From UBA7862 sp050872785 (GTDB lineage: Bacteria; Bacillota; Clostridia; Christensenellales; UBA1242), in contig JBNMHO010000001.1 of assembly GCA_050872785.1 (NCBI GenBank), positions 129,007 to 193,006 on the forward strand: a stretch of 64,000 bases of DNA, written 5' to 3'. Position numbers and translations under genes: made by a program. The notes beneath the pieces were generated by a model, which was given only the letters and a program-made list of their open reading frames with translations, searched no databases and was not told the DNA's origin. Positions 46,401 through 48,808 of this stretch are shown piece by piece. How positions within the stretch are numbered: the stretch's first letter is position 1; each line of letters begins with the position of its first letter.

Positions 46401-48808
46401 ATTTCAATCTCCGCCCCAGCCGCCTTTACCTCACCAGCAAATCTGAAGCCAACAAGGTTATAGTTGTTCCTTGAAAGTTCATCTTCTGTTGGGAGTGTAA
46501 GTTTTGTTCCTTCAACAAGGTTTGTTATGACAATTTGTCTTGAGTTTGAGTCAAAATGCACATCAATTTTGCTTTCGTCATAACTAAAGCCCTCGCTTGC
46601 AAGTGCGTCAAAATTAAAGTTAAACGCTGACTTCAAATTTTCTGAATTTACTTGAGCCATGTCGGAACTTAGCCCCACGTCAACAATGCTGATTGTTGTT
46701 TGTTTTGCAAGTTTTTTGTAATAGGCATAAATAACTATTGCATTTTGCTCTGCGTCATAACCCAAACTATCGCTTCCACCAACAAGCAAGGTGTCAAGTC
46801 CTCGTTCAAGCACTGTTCCGTCTTGAGTTTTGAGTCCGACCAAAACATATCCGTCTTTTTCTCTGTCAAACAGTGAAGCATCAACCCATTCGCTAACTTT
46901 TTGAGAATATCCATTTGACACAGATCCCGTTGCAACAAGTTCTGTTCCAGAAATTCCATTTGCAAAAATTTTGAGGTCGGTTGCACATTCTTCCCACACT
47001 GCATAAAGGTCAATGCTTTGTTTGTTTTTCAAAAACTCTTTGGAAAGTGAAACTTTGCCGCCGCCTGCCGCTTCAATGGAGATATAACTCTTTCCAAAAA
47101 GTGGGTTTGTAGGTTCGCCGTCAACAACCATTGGGTCAACGGAAGTCCAGCCCACAAGGTTATGATTTTTAAGAGGCTCTTTGTCTGAAACTGCTGGTTG
47201 TCCCGCAAGTGCTGGATAGGTTGGAAGCACATATTCTGTACCAAACTTCCTTGACATAACAACAATTTCGTCTTGATATTCCACACTTTCGCCGTCCACT
47301 GGGTGAGAGGTGAAATATTTATTTTTGCTATCTTTGTTTGTGTGCAATCTTATTTCAACATTTTTTGCCGCATAATTTGCAACTATTGCACTATCGCCCG
47401 CTGGGGTGTCAATTTGACTATCAAGTGAAAGTCTATTATTTTCCCCGCCAAAGGATACAAGTTCATAATAATTTTTGACAAATTGTATGTAGTCCGCTTT
47501 TGAAATGCTTGAATTTCCACTTTCAATTTGTCCCGTTGTTGCATTGATTTTTGACACAACAGACAAGTCGTCATAATATTCGCAGTCCAATTCTGCAAGT
47601 TTTTCCGCTACTTGTCCAAGGTCAATTTTTTCTGACCAATATTTTGTAGTCGTTTCAAAAAGGAATAGGTTTGAACCGTCACTATCGTAGTCATTTTGAG
47701 CATAAAATCTTGTTGTGACATCGCCCAAAATATATCCCGCATAAAGTTTTGTATTTTCTTTAAGGACAAATGGTGAATAAGGTTGAGTTCTTGCTTCGTC
47801 AAGATACCAGCCGTCAAACTTTGCCAAAACAAGTGTTGAACCGTCAAATTTTGTTGAGGTCACGTCAGCCAAATCTTCCGCCACAACAACATCACCCTCA
47901 GTATAAGTTTTTGTTGCCACTGCTTCAAAAGGCCCCGTTACAAATTCCACATCAAAAGTTTTTTTCTTTCCGCCAAGCAAAAGCCCCAGCCCAAGACTTA
48001 ACATAAGAACGCAAGCCACAACAGCGCTTATGATAACCGTAAGCTTCTTTTTCTTGTTTGGTTTTTTGCCATTTAGCAAAACACCTGCTTTGTCTTTTCC
48101 TTCTTTTTCTTCCGTCACATTTGCGTTTTGAATGTTTTGAACAGCTTGAGCGTTCTGAACATTGTTTGGAGTTTGAACATTCTGGGCGTTTTGCCTTTGC
48201 ATTTGTTGTCCCACTGACTGACCAACTTGTGGTCTTGCTTGAATGTTTGGGTTATAAGCATTTTGTCCTTGTTGAATGTAGCCTTGCCCTTGAACATTCT
48301 GCCATTGAATATTTTGGAATTGCTGTGGAGCATTTGGAGTTCTGTTCAAATTTTGATTTTGCAAATTCTGCCCTTGTTGTGAGTAGCCTTGTGGCATTTG
48401 TTCCGACACAGGTCTTGCATTTGAGTTTTGAACGTTTGGAGCAAAAGGTCTTTGTGGTGTTTGCCCAGAAAGCTGCGAATTGCCATTTGGAGCTTGTCTT
48501 TGCAAGTTAGGGTTCACATTTTGCCCATAAGGACGACTTTGCATTTGTGGGTTGATGTTTTGTCCCATAGGTCTTTGCCCATTTGGCATTTGAGGAGTTT
48601 GCCCCGCCTGTCCTACTGGTCGTTGCGAAAAATTAGCCCCGTTTTGATAAGGTCTATTTTGCTGCAAATTCCCATTATTTACGTTCTGTCCCGCAGGTCG
48701 ATTTTGTCCGTTAGGCACAAAAGAATTTGGGGTGTTATTCACTCCATTTCCATTCCTTTGACCGTTTCCGTTATTGCCGTTTCCCGCACCAAACAAATTC
48801 TTATCCAT
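15905..48808 (-). CDS. Giant modular surface protein (10,967 aa): InlB B-repeats, beta-helix/Pmp-like modules and LRRs
   Basis: A single reading frame of 32.9 kb encodes a protein of roughly 1.2 MDa. Residues 1 to about 256 are Gln/Asn/Gly/Pro-rich and should be cytoplasmic. KKKK and one hydrophobic helix (about 257-279) follow, so the rest is exported without signal cleavage. The ectodomain alternates InlB-type B-repeats (hxGW ... LYAxW pattern) with seven blocks rich in GGAIYV/GGGVYV and FxxN or ISxN, typical of right-handed beta-helices such as chlamydial Pmp proteins. A BspA-type leucine-rich segment lies near 6870-7220. The last 190 residues are non-repetitive with eight Cys. No LPXTG, cohesin or autotransporter barrel is visible. 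The start is set by GGGAG six bases before the ATG. Adhesion, nutrient capture or cell-cell contact are plausible but inferred. Repeats are diverged, not identical, so an assembly artefact is unlikely. Confidence 0.93.
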   Translation of the reverse strand: MDKNLFGAGNGNNGNGQRNGNGVNNTPNSFVPNGQNRPAGQNVNNGNLQQNRPYQNGANFSQRPVGQAGQTPQMPNGQRPMGQNINPQMQSRPYGQNVNPNLQRQAPNGNSQLSGQTPQRPFAPNVQNSNARPVSEQMPQGYSQQGQNLQNQNLNRTPNAPQQFQNIQWQNVQGQGYIQQGQNAYNPNIQARPQVGQSVGQQMQRQNAQNVQTPNNVQNAQAVQNIQNANVTEEKEGKDKAGVLLNGKKPNKKKKLTVIISAVVACVLMLSLGLGLLLGGKKKTFDVEFVTGPFEAVATKTYTEGDVVVAEDLADVTSTKFDGSTLVLAKFDGWYLDEARTQPYSPFVLKENTKLYAGYILGDVTTRFYAQNDYDSDGSNLFLFETTTKYWSEKIDLGQVAEKLAELDCEYYDDLSVVSKINATTGQIESGNSSISKADYIQFVKNYYELVSFGGENNRLSLDSQIDTPAGDSAIVANYAAKNVEIRLHTNKDSKNKYFTSHPVDGESVEYQDEIVVMSRKFGTEYVLPTYPALAGQPAVSDKEPLKNHNLVGWTSVDPMVVDGEPTNPLFGKSYISIEAAGGGKVSLSKEFLKNKQSIDLYAVWEECATDLKIFANGISGTELVATGSVSNGYSQKVSEWVDASLFDREKDGYVLVGLKTQDGTVLERGLDTLLVGGSDSLGYDAEQNAIVIYAYYKKLAKQTTISIVDVGLSSDMAQVNSENLKSAFNFNFDALASEGFSYDESKIDVHFDSNSRQIVITNLVEGTKLTLPTEDELSRNNYNLVGFRFAGEVKAAGAEIEISSGNISVGTNTVSLVAVWQGKMTDVEIGLAYNADLNEWENTTIQVQYGTTLSMLQSTSKNGANTTISFNFYSNGQSVLANRIEKTREGYDFVGWTKASSELYSENELQNLTINSNFEGLNAKWEIYTYNITFILSGGNIDGNENAVSIVANYGEEVVLSRGQERTGYLFDGWTSDGVLYNYDQENLIARADMTLVAKWVKLKTATLYADATKTLEKSTKIYSDRDGNIAINGSELSLVLSSLEGSKFDSFNTKPDGTGRKVVAQDAKQNFVELFGAQDSVDLFAVWFVLSFSGSKTGENYNITGTVPTSREVTYGATVTLPTKDEINLYSDKAVYQFDGWRVSGNGIESKLATFVADDSVGYGFAKENIGKRISAVADWRLRDVRLEVLNSDGSKVFQNTVSYNAANRLVEVSSLPTQTLHELDYLRSKDNYAYFEANGKFVIEVPQLVENYMNIFDRVVVDSSKAEYEFVYTLTPVFKYTVSLYENVGSNSKTAYEYVGADHILADENGKIAINQVGNNVLVLKTADEYGFACSHKIFSRWSTNSSGTDSVSGAIVIDSDTTYYAIWVGAEITVKYLDAMGPNTHEDMTVSYGSEFTFGSSAYSQTEISVTENGEKTYWVLKSFVYSYGDKSYAVAFDKNIVLLSSLSGGIFDDEDLGDGEVTINALWSVKTYNLQIELDGGSWENSKAAKPLSSYGFVNGVQNTLVRTVTYADVKSGIEIMPSAGYTKAGYRFNDYKTVSGQVTYDSSNDKYTYVYTGSADDFNASQDILSIVWQEVFAVRFDLNGGELAEGENDFVSLSYDVVKTSIYKQDYATGFEIPSRKFARTGATFVGWWFENDVTKLATESQNFASWWAANGTNERTSDAEFLVAGNRFNLTREVVDNYLTTTNTVTLYAIWKSTITFNPNLPTGVNLTSLSTPSGQIDLPEEYKSISGSWRPTLDFYCGELIDPTQYRFNLQESNYAFLTWLNVAGREYAAVEISENLIFNASWYSTNFVIELRNHLGEKFGSDVNGMQVTAGQTLSYDDLIRQFDNSTNRYQDIKKNGVPYLFGYVFRGWVAGVVGDTNYDGSYDIIEAGKSYTVPKIATNLCAVFSPAKVKILLHKNNESAGGASSPVTFSSESDYASTVSINRTPAYTLAGYYINGWMTTTSGGEVLNEVKVLQENGVVEQNGTYTLNLYAHWDLNVATVTIDLGTNGVFYNNGVNGDLAALYTISTDEHKTNIQRFEMVGNLLKIYVYVGQTFTLPSAEYISRPDYVLKNYTKGSETKAPTSTESCPTSEPIRYVANYNEIIEIRVYNSLDDNYQAVAKIPYGSEVMFEREIRLDGYAYKIGGGYVNFSREHYTINGYRSSLNSGAYTYDCDNLTVALLEEYFNVDRSAKVAYLYCDWLGDEVSFDFYMSQNKYNIGERESTATVNFGQRIDLSKYFYHFSNDEEFLGCKFSYFVLKNSAEEMIFNSENSIFDMASFGYSDVYEFYGVWVPTDFEVKIKFNDTTFTGNIHGTDYVNASEATFRVDYASDVNLSGINLNALVHTDDLGKTYPVMRAVYYQTNVVIPENEKGTYLLKQRSFRMPSTDIELSIVWESKEIRLVIDPSGSKVGGSETVKYSADLENFDSSTMSIDSEGRLVVSNLKLGDNILLANYPELSVLGKNFTYRLLLDYSGKENTTPTDSVYVSKDGYRLSRDVDTSSMDFDKLYTSDTNGGHFEIWLTLAWANNYYTVNYQSGTDALPQKANGYSADATGNISGYMGSSTFYCYELSTLAGQLSLDGWTHVGWTTEKNVANQIRGVGGNVFLFTTQEIKDNDGNVITDPNTGEVAVEVVSPSGTFNFTYDLNGTVDLYPVWEQNDVTVKFTDEFGKFVTTKTVKYDSEIALSSLFNEEDFASYYNENTGLVYNFDGFSHNSRVIPKDYTIKFSRTNNLFVQADFDADEIVFSSNWVENIYSVRLELLGGEYKGDRAADFEYNYANYGGTGTYFFNITFDIEYSLLRAGFDLTNVNIDTTKIFKGDMTFAGWSVTDGGDINVTPIENSGNMLSYVLSNSEDIKAAQTFVLYAVYNDVKVVIDGNGGKVKDTFETSSYDNLVWIASSDRTQLISWTTAYKKINISSEVFANFERESFEVANSDVAASLDRYFEVEWLGNNVMFVFDAKDGSVNLDSNFNAFLSNVGGTQTEYDGKIAVRVKFGQKIKASDLKLVTATGTGTFGGWEDENSTVNYCLKDFEIDKRDVFTVYAIWSQAKAYFDLNGGIYGSSATEIAAKNLEANGDSYSVTLPTAKNQTTQSDLGPFKKGYIFLGWSSNFVDYDDYVTGGGSDSDLYRPTFASPNVTVSNLANENITFFAIWKPYAYTIRFNSNAMGSSQTYGGAIVVNATYGETVEFPQTTSWKRAEYNHVGYVIKLKNNLTKQYDLGYNFVLSEGADLSDVVNAIIDGVTIEVYAVWQSNVATIKINLGNINARYIGSENYKLVKEDDTAYLQDDTSYTIGSQYTMPSFDDIYLDGKYVSYYLYKGERKETPLSMKIDSEIVEFEVVWASACAYIKDYYSTGFHKYYASLDMALQDALNDKAPNAASHSTSADGVMVVVQPNETTLTIGQTLNILEDQKLTLKLASSNVTIYRASGLTGNMFNVSGSLVLMGGDLNSLTFVEQNSRNAKDVLILTNGGNIDIKDNVVFSGITNSSTQYGSVINAAHATVNIDNVAFNDCKNTYTSSQAMGGAIYADSSIINIDYATFTGCSVSGTEGLGGAIAMLGGNLSLHGGIFTGNLANTYGGAIYAESVKLDISSTTRDLEWTNNTAKIGGAIALRNCVEETNTIAGRENSLARFNQNKATYGHGGAIYIEKSELRLSNASYVANTASNFGGGVYVGTQSLITTTNAQFTGGNSAKSGGAMAIYGGISSVAHSLTNCSFDGNTADEFGGGLVASGSDVLVNISQSSFTQNTAQTGGGICVLDLARIAINSNISFTPKNETEWTNINGNKALLGAGVYISGSPSSASTIRYAFITNNLAISDDAETYGGGINLNTGLLRLENVKLYGNEANYGGAFHIAGKCEMQNVSTFAKRWEYVNGVLRTKMGYHIDKTSDDKFVDYYEVDEDGESTGVPIYLQAMGSDGNYVNRKGDTITSATEHYDKYYYSVTSTDDSEPTKYYMLKDNLQFNLEESLPADIPCLVNASGNEAQVAGVMYVTASGEVTWQGGNIYDNTAQEFATIYNLGSVTVQGITTDNNKKKDIASTYSSATIYNGATFVILGENNFGTLEQFFVKYVKSEGMTETFTPLTVRARLVSSSDYEYFTNGGKNLAISFERDTENLTAQLGLTVVDYQQYSTAKWENLEEIFVPGDTTNYLFAKHDTETKLVLYFQDYTLHLCDLSQDNFEESEIKFKYNADVKSSGVIEQIEARVPRKFDYEFVGWAYYSIITSDRLEPDNFVDIYQEMQNAGGEYSGMFNFALHYDRTLEEAQNDWFETQEKYIACDIFLYAVWKPAKYTISYKYDNIFGGRNILSYEVGGVPASDYRISFNLTGGDFGQVQLPTLDEINKLEAVKIVTLSEVNYDGASVASVVFEGNKYVRGNSETNRLEYNEQQRLYFFVANGTTYYVEPTRKTAFVRFDEEAFGKISPVATGEGETFAENDYFYPKKIAVGEQQFDVAEQNGKYSFIINGETWTLRAVNRPDGFRFESFVFNGKKYSAGATFDMTTAGVDTVSGRNIVFEIRFSPISKTVTLRNNYTDSTNAGTVKAEFDKYVGEKFTLPTATNSVTYGDEEVFFARKDYLLAGFAFDPLATEPDFMPGEVVEVTMKEDFTLYAIWNKATCYVENGATFGTERKNVYYLSLEKAFEDIEAGVVRNVDGQYKVVLIDNCEVANTISVSKNILVVSNSSYAISASESLTGNMFNILSGGSLTLGNVTSSSDTTLLSIKGKQTSSDSLIKVSTGGIFVAKDGLVLSDNTATSGAAIYAQGTVTLGAFALNNLTATESGGAVYAAAGSNVNIVGTTFGSRGNLSANMGGAMYVASGATVSVSGATFTNSIATNGGAMYVASGAVVSFDNVTFTTNSASGNGGAIYFEDSVTLSSQMTFTSNSATLYGGAVYSANSVTISNSDIVFTSNSATVGGAVFAKGNLSISSGMFTSNSAINQGATVKAQGGAVSCDGRVDISGGTFENNFSENYGGAVAISKGTNSGSENTDGGRITGGVFTGNYTTSKTGETTYGGAIYVGGSASVSIGGEAKFEKNGYYIKNGNTNISTTYGGAFAVGENGALNLGVSVSNNKARNGGAVAVLGNAKFNFFGSTQTDPITLSNNQVTNNGGAIYVGDNGSIDVINKKNFVITNNTAGFGGGLYIASTKEVVLLFGTVTDNKAGDTSGTYDKVTPLGSEIYVAANGVVTLKGGTVGTVNTDSYPYSIYIENGGVVNASSANVYGGIFVGGNDKTGLNILSDITSGYFGAKIYLFNNARISVEKAISGVQNIAIVTASDKTGTVMTEEALLANWIVAEFGDRSQRQTGMNMFTLEGLSGYCLYGRDNYLLVGKIAESITIDTNGKTVVYEGEEINGQFNISLVGKTDFSFLDNILGKEFGWSLLENFTTLTTDSDYSGRTWNRTVTNFPVETLVIQAQWKEVNFQVNIVYQKADKQTGRLSTSFAKVAEVSVNQDATLNAKELISNPMVYHHFDRWELGYLVEANTAGAETLGSLNVIRTGVFVKADPNGMSTFNIANSPLKFDRILDEYGEYVGDTNYTWFDAYTAICRGHLTDKGTYADKNTIVFVACWEPNIVEIKVYAGEGEANETQSSNFSQAERFEETENGNTVAGWKYTLKQGDLRFSFKEMAKDFTKYNCAISYVYVGRKSSDTKRAVSRAYNIEEATTLVFECYWEEVVAYVDRQDASAEDGVNRIYFTTFESDDSKALFSLDGTARTVAGDVLSFVSERIDVSKTYKFNSNISITSIYQTQFTRGSGFTGHMFEFAGDIEVENIIFDGSKSQVLSSESAIYVASGTLTLGGGVFVQNNKGTNGAGVYAVGKLVLSGAIISSNEATENGGGVYAVGGIEIADGTTITDNHATYGGGIYVENNSFLATGGTISNNKGTNGAGVYFGGSGTFEMTNTEVRENNATNGAGLYFAENCGRAVIGEGTEILSNVATGYGGGVYYDGDSQAGLSNGNIVISGAVIKNNSATYGGGIAIGDMSKTSDKHIVVILSGTISENTTGGGVAVLRGTLNINGGTISNNDQEIFVGSSSQTVFGRVVVKDNSATIGKAQSYVVLSGYGKLTFESESNFESTLKLVGSNSRFVISNDISGQKIIKILIDEANYPSSETGRVEIGSYEENLSESVLRFDVTDDKIDDYRIKAIDGKIYVFQSFFTLTIDPAGGKISGQGAFDIDNTYWIKDIRYKTPLLTMFASNALVCAKDNYDFVCWTFVDENGDIVEVTKDKVMPRHDLTIRAKYSDEYRTLTILLGTENTTFSPQDESNIWTISKTNALVENASTKVYLHTENHLQQILSVAKDALSRRYYSLSGFVCLQTNSTVTLQNGVWVDENGKAFEMPSDNIVLRPIWTNKTYTVNFISDELQSSSTVQAGSVAREFSFDNYEWLSQEFSANGWSVTKWRAENGTEFDSNERVYNLPERLVADFDPDNIGEIVEVTLYAVWTANEYQVELAINLAGRQDSEIISAVYDSEFKLVSSFAVEGKHIENWVTESGERYANGATVKNLAESGKITLYAEWADDTWTAIFHNTNGGVARQVEYSFGTKAIAPTLAELGLAKMANFIGWSYEQTENPSKVILDGGEVDNVLNVNELHLYPVWQNYVLTITNAATAEQMTVTANDLGVVAVSMQEIENYFNFVGFQVVALAQNSDGSNSTILEATNDITISNDTEMFVVWRAKEITVNIVDGSTIWTGRVTANDLTDATLALPTSSELTSLCGKIAYGYSFTKQNQTRDFEMGGMFEISSDTLRTVMTFDGNSEQVLNIYPVFVDSYNLTYNLNAGSHNVLLAQENGFVSGVKNMPTALSSEAAQILFADFEIADANYTSLDARYAKFMGWSTDKNAIVAEWSQDGLTSANFAGNVTLYAVWQDWTNPFYLTTENGYVTGLSTLGEARVGDKIIVPAHALEVTNGTVSISEDIIGIGKLKDYPTIKTIDLGLSQVSSIKDLAFANLSGLKSVLNINGNVGYGAFATDSIEEVTFNPQSNYFVDYMGNVLVATPSGTMLHTYIAKNSYVKIEEVAGIMPLAFAGSHAEVVEVSKTVRQLDGCFAMMQDLKTLIVSYFGDSTKEVSSLGDTITFDGQNYEPANAYVVKVLGNTNTVPAHAFENCTMLSQVTFENEIEKIGEASFKGCGEFTILGKHGEIAFEKLTEIGKNAFENCKSLPQKISLEMANKVGGEAFKGSNIEYVILPKTNVTLGSENNAFVGSNLKTAKVYNEISFLAATNGTKITPRNGSLSASGTIITNLSFYNFLKNSANSEIYLSYNIVVEDMIEVRDSKGDVVGEFTSLNEALSQCLGGETIIIRDDFVLEQKVVIDKSVTIVSGNDLGVTLSRAESLTDWVFDIVSSDVIFGGVSQYAAGNITIVGTSNSQNASLFCVSGNGTLRLDGVEIRDNTAANGGAITIYDGKLEIENSTISNCVTSGESGRGGAIYAANTSVVTIKTSNINGSSSVNGGAIYIDGQAKLNVTNSTISNSTASENGGTIYVNISQIGSTANVTILNSTLTGGTATNGGAIYVASGLVEIDGKTVIGGNAATANGGAIYIGSRTANGRTLVGQVDIYNAIIGQSDDLGSANSATLGGGVYVGENGILRTLKSSDVVAISGNTATNGAGVYFATNNKTANASWLGYGKISNSTATNFGGGVYVESGRLDISSNFEISNNTSSEGAGIYAAVGTTVYLMQGARVLGNEATLNGGGVALYGTLYLYDATIESNNATNGGGVYVVGGKLIATNSASLILNNTATGNGGGVYVEDVTASGNYGEVELSSGATIDNNNAQNGAGLYVANGKVTLRDGKILNNVAGNMGGGIYATGDKLSLEIYNDVERTTLENAGSLISGNNATLGGGIYADKALKLYGGTLTDNVASDKGGAIFVATGSKVEIFGGEIYGNWNGNENVDYAGIFVAGAKKTNTSGNVEAVESNSLSVYNAANISDRVFLSTKAVINVKDKYISSKHSKIYIVMEEELGDNAQIKVATFANADFAGAGKFDSDIIVFTKRDKDIYAMAGIIRALKADENGKYKMFASINDAIEQAKENERTYFGLFRRQVINSQNTVKVAANKDIVLVDCRETADGAVVLRESGYQDFMFVVKGSLEFTSLSDDFLKNNDLKLNDGKVCHPMILEGSKNSSSVSASMFYVASGTLKLSNGTTIRNSKADQLYLDNMISVKDENLDKSVLSYGGAIWLKDGNVVIDSSTFENCSATGNGGMIYQAGGTVTISNSTLTAGSSSMGGAIYTSGSGELYISDSTISNCSAQQGGAVAVEKQGKLVTSDVTFSENRATSSTEVAHGGALYLNSREGHEIKFTNFISNSTNGYGGAIYVANGSLNLNKITDISTANETGEKNLFESNSARMGGALYAEGAAKVTMITATFRTNYASENGGACYFGFGSSGNALIKTSTKFDKNGNSDSGKAINGGAIYVASGKVEIDDACKITGNSATNGGGVYVAENGAMTIKGSSVLSGNNATVGGAIVSYGSLEIMNSSIEKNTAESRGGALAVFDGITKVSDSRTNTDGNETFSKNTSNGVGGAVYVAGGNVELVGIQITGNSAASKASGGAIYTFGGTTTLKGTTITGNSLQDGSSIGAGLSVAGGVLDIADGENANTISNGENATIAISDTTQSKPAESELDVKTGIVLSGEIDDISDGIYILTNKSFVSIKTADKDEAKTKLFRSTRNVSQNLTKKDMKRINVYLEAGKFSVEDKILQFKPDDITAGFNYLDYFNLDINSGFGLKAVVDNDNGDRAVLRAQNFQVYGKKSDRNILYAESETLDGALADLVILDEGYSKYLVLANAGEYDITDTINFNSSNIVLSAKGEVTFNQKCRNGFAVTQTTTIGYDGDFDAVYGGYEGCGTLNIVVYSDSQFDGRVFEVNGATLTLSNNVVITGKSSTQEGSIVLAKNGSEVIISGAELKGEATSVSDIKSGLRGGIVYIENSSFTMTGGGISNGAAEYGGAIYATGSKQNNEEIWSTVTISGGKISGSYATYGGGLYANILCNVNISGGEISMNEAKDGGGVYVNGKEVTLANNSNGETAGEETVKTTVTYYKTYITMSGGTISGNTATGNGGGIFLNGLKYAEIKSKDETKAEQLTTLFTNDINVTKAAATFSGGEISSNNATDGGGIYFSDAMGRFEGTDESYLKMFKNSANLETGKGGAIYVNYGADSTSSQIEVRMLKLGDSEDLTKANTAKYGDGIYLSEQASNVAMTFNAGKDDEYLSGNIKINDSIYLERAAGSLAKIRIDKAYNHNNQKIKITSPAKSTEYNTTVGSYSNNVNISKPDYILEDIFEGKDPDGNIYCFILGGITGHDIIIAERNFYVQRENESGGRFYQSMSSAISAATGKGSEYKYVVYIIKNNVSTSATSSLSSNKVTIKSAECELGENELGESEYKFTDTTYTVKLELSSQQWLAVASGELVLQNVNIIGSTSSVLQVLSGSVTMENVTIGPSDGSNNISVATLTGGSLTAKNVTAQNISTSNNLFDVKNASLTLSGCTISNVKAKNIVLATAGATVNISNTTISGSDGDTETIFNLNSTDGNQTNVTLTDVTISSNTVTDTTIKAVGSNTKLNINGSSITGNTAKGNGGALYVDGANVTFGTSNTISTVTLTGNSAANGGAIYLANGTLTIPSFVKLSDNNKATNGGGVHVAGGTLILETNIVSNTATGNGGGLYVAGGEVVLNGGVQISSNSATYGGGIYLTAGGRVAFDGNVTITNNTATNGGGLCIENSKIYTDANQLTLGSNVTISSNDATNGGGLYISGSAVTISGATLSGNNAQNGGGVYLYDNGSGSGSLTSSTLTLEAGSITGSNTGKNDEEVKGYNGGGVCVAGGTFTMTGGTIGGNKAANGGGVCVMSGTFTMTGGEVSNNIATDKGGGVFVSASGHFTMNGSGAIIGGAELKYNQNETNLIKELTSHGNNAANGGGVYAELSFVDVCNVQLISGEISYNEATNGGGVYLVGTSEVNANPIALSAKIINNIAENGGALFIGGNTVILSDAQISYNDASVYGGGIYVAKGATLEIANGIIGAEKFLNEAYKEIATAGSVGVTSQKRGISYNSYGKVQDGVSYYYINDNRGAGNSAGSEGGGIYVADGGTLSLNGGVVIYNFAPNGGGIANHGTVKLESGDNAAQYVSEGKVNSKHDTFANAILFKNNAASDKGGAIYTTGTLRILSKKESTYTGATGTGVIFVSNKANNMGGAIYTIGTTTIYAGLFGKRFNDGTLAVNYTNTGSTQMGGAIAVGGGNVAISSADSSISSEIKFNDNYSVNGGALAVTGGTVEIYDSTKVTFTQNSARGGNGGAIYVSGGTVNIAANFENNKAKNGGAVATNGGTTNFNGGTMIRHKYQYDGSTSIVNGGAVYVGGGSFNMTQGTIGVTAKTAATEENCSNKANLGGGVYVGNCGTFTMQASSLISYNYATEGGGVYVNGGTFNLIGGYIKYNGAKVGGGGLYMNGGTAKDSVSDSSNNAYSIYGNKASQGGGVYLNGSVTWEFTGNDSSHAIQENSATSSGGGMYIANGSSSVTVYSYFAGNTTDGNGGGIYAGRSFEFTGQIYGSKDNNGNIKTVAQDGGGICLSSNAGGSTIGGTLSGLQASNGGAVYAGAGITFSGTAYGNRATTNGGALYLAAGGTISGSVGSSSQTQNTAKYNGGGVYVDIGDLTVSGVIENNKTEANGGGVYFKSNRKLTMSGTGAKILNNTATLHGGAAYFNASGSLTMENGAQIANNTGGRTDYSKKFNDDVDYSGSTSNGVYIFGNATITIKGNSKLCANGTSETSSNNFALYVTGEVSSIDMYDINIWAGIIKENSGFIYGSVWLGSCYLSLSLVVADHITGNVNIYPRTYLKYYAEYARIVTLDEGSQNYYYCHILFKGNHYNTAHWIRHSDHKKVSRIRCNNDQDYICENITFKDGGGITVTWRRKEVLGFGGDVNCQKTNVIWYNTTNTLDGNRGVSSSGSLCCRGASQTKKYGTSASMKFWVDLGRPKA
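16500..27060 (-). repeat. Giant protein: beta-helix modules 4 to 7 in tandem (about 7250-10,770)
   Basis: Four modules follow without InlB spacers. Their headers are near residues 7275 (FTSLNEALSQC), 8013 (FASINDAIEQA), 8758 (ETLDGALADL) and 9317 (FYQSMSSAISAA). The second header element is near 7325 (ESLTDWVFDIV), 8072 (ESGYQDFMFVV), 8822 (weak) and 9397 (WLAVASGELVL). Module 7 is the longest, about 1,450 residues, with very regular NGGGVYVAGGTFTMTGG-type turns. Confidence 0.8.
27130..28209 (-). repeat. Giant protein: BspA-type leucine-rich repeats (about 6867-7226)
   Basis: The LRR_5 pattern recurs as IPxxAF...L..V.F...I..IG..AF.GC, for example TVPAHAFENCTMLSQVTFEN and KIGEASFKGC, then EIGKNAFENCKSL. 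Each unit is about 23 residues. Such segments often bind host or neighbour-cell proteins, but no partner can be inferred here. Confidence 0.85.
28210..30380 (-). repeat. Giant protein: InlB-type array 4 (about 6143-6866)
   Basis: B-repeat units are visible with FVCWTFVDE ... IRAKY, VTKWRAENG ... LYAVW, IENWVTESG ... LYAEW, FIGWSYEQ ... LYPVW and FMGWSTDKN ... LYAVW. Confidence 0.8.
30440..31819 (-). repeat. Giant protein: beta-helix module 3 (about 5664-6123)
   Basis: The header YFTTFESDDSKALF and SGFTGHMFEFAGDIEV is a weaker version of the common header. Turns such as NGAGVYAVG, NGGGVYAVG, YGGGIYVEN and NGAGVYFGG follow, then NGAGLYFAE. Confidence 0.75.
31820..32850 (-). repeat. Giant protein: InlB-type array 3 (about 5320-5663)
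   Basis: Diverged B-repeat units include FDRWELGYLV ... FVACWEPN and a final unit ending LVFECYWEE, between beta-helix modules 2 and 3. Confidence 0.65.
32990..34989 (-). repeat. Giant protein: beta-helix module 2 (about 4607-5273)
   Basis: The header YYLSLEKAFEDIEAG and ESLTGNMFNILSGGSLTLG is followed by more than ten turns with GGAVYAA, GGAMYVA and GGAIYFED motifs alternating with FTSNSA-type turns. In nucleotide sequence several turns are close to identical, which suggests recent internal duplication. Confidence 0.8.
34990..36250 (-). repeat. Giant protein: InlB-type array 2 (about 4187-4607)
   Basis: A few B-repeat units are visible (FVGWAYYS ... LYAVW, a long diverged middle part with FESFVFNGK, and LAGFAFDP ... 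LYAIW), linking beta-helix modules 1 and 2. Confidence 0.7.
36600..38799 (-). repeat. Giant protein: beta-helix module 1 (about 3337-4070)
   Basis: The header YYASLDMALQDAL and later SGLTGNMFNVSGSLVL lead into Pmp-like turns (GGAIYAD, GGAIAMLGG, FGGGVYVG, GGGICVLD, GGGINLN). A non-repetitive linker of about 115 residues joins it to the next InlB array. Confidence 0.8.
38800..47955 (-). repeat. Giant protein: InlB-type B-repeat array 1 (residues about 285-3336)
   Basis: There are more than two dozen diverged copies of the Listeria-Bacteroides (InlB B-repeat) pattern: a strand such as YTVNYQ or VRFDLNGG, a middle GY.F.GW segment (FDGWYLDE, FVGWTKAS, FAGWSVTD, FLGWSSNF and so on) and a closing LYAVW or FYAIW. 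Spacing is irregular, often near 100 residues because of insertions. Small beta-grasp-like domains of this kind make long stalks in surface proteins. Confidence 0.85.
47970..48808 (-). other. Giant protein: disordered cytoplasmic head and transmembrane anchor (residues 1-280)
   Basis: About 230 residues are built almost only of Asn, Gln, Gly, Pro, Arg and a few aromatic or hydrophobic residues, with loose NGQ.P and QNxQ repeats of prion-like composition. A charged stretch (EEKEGKDK ... KKPNKKKK) and the only strong hydrophobic helix of the protein follow. Positive charges on the N-terminal side predict the head stays inside the cell. Confidence 0.75.
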
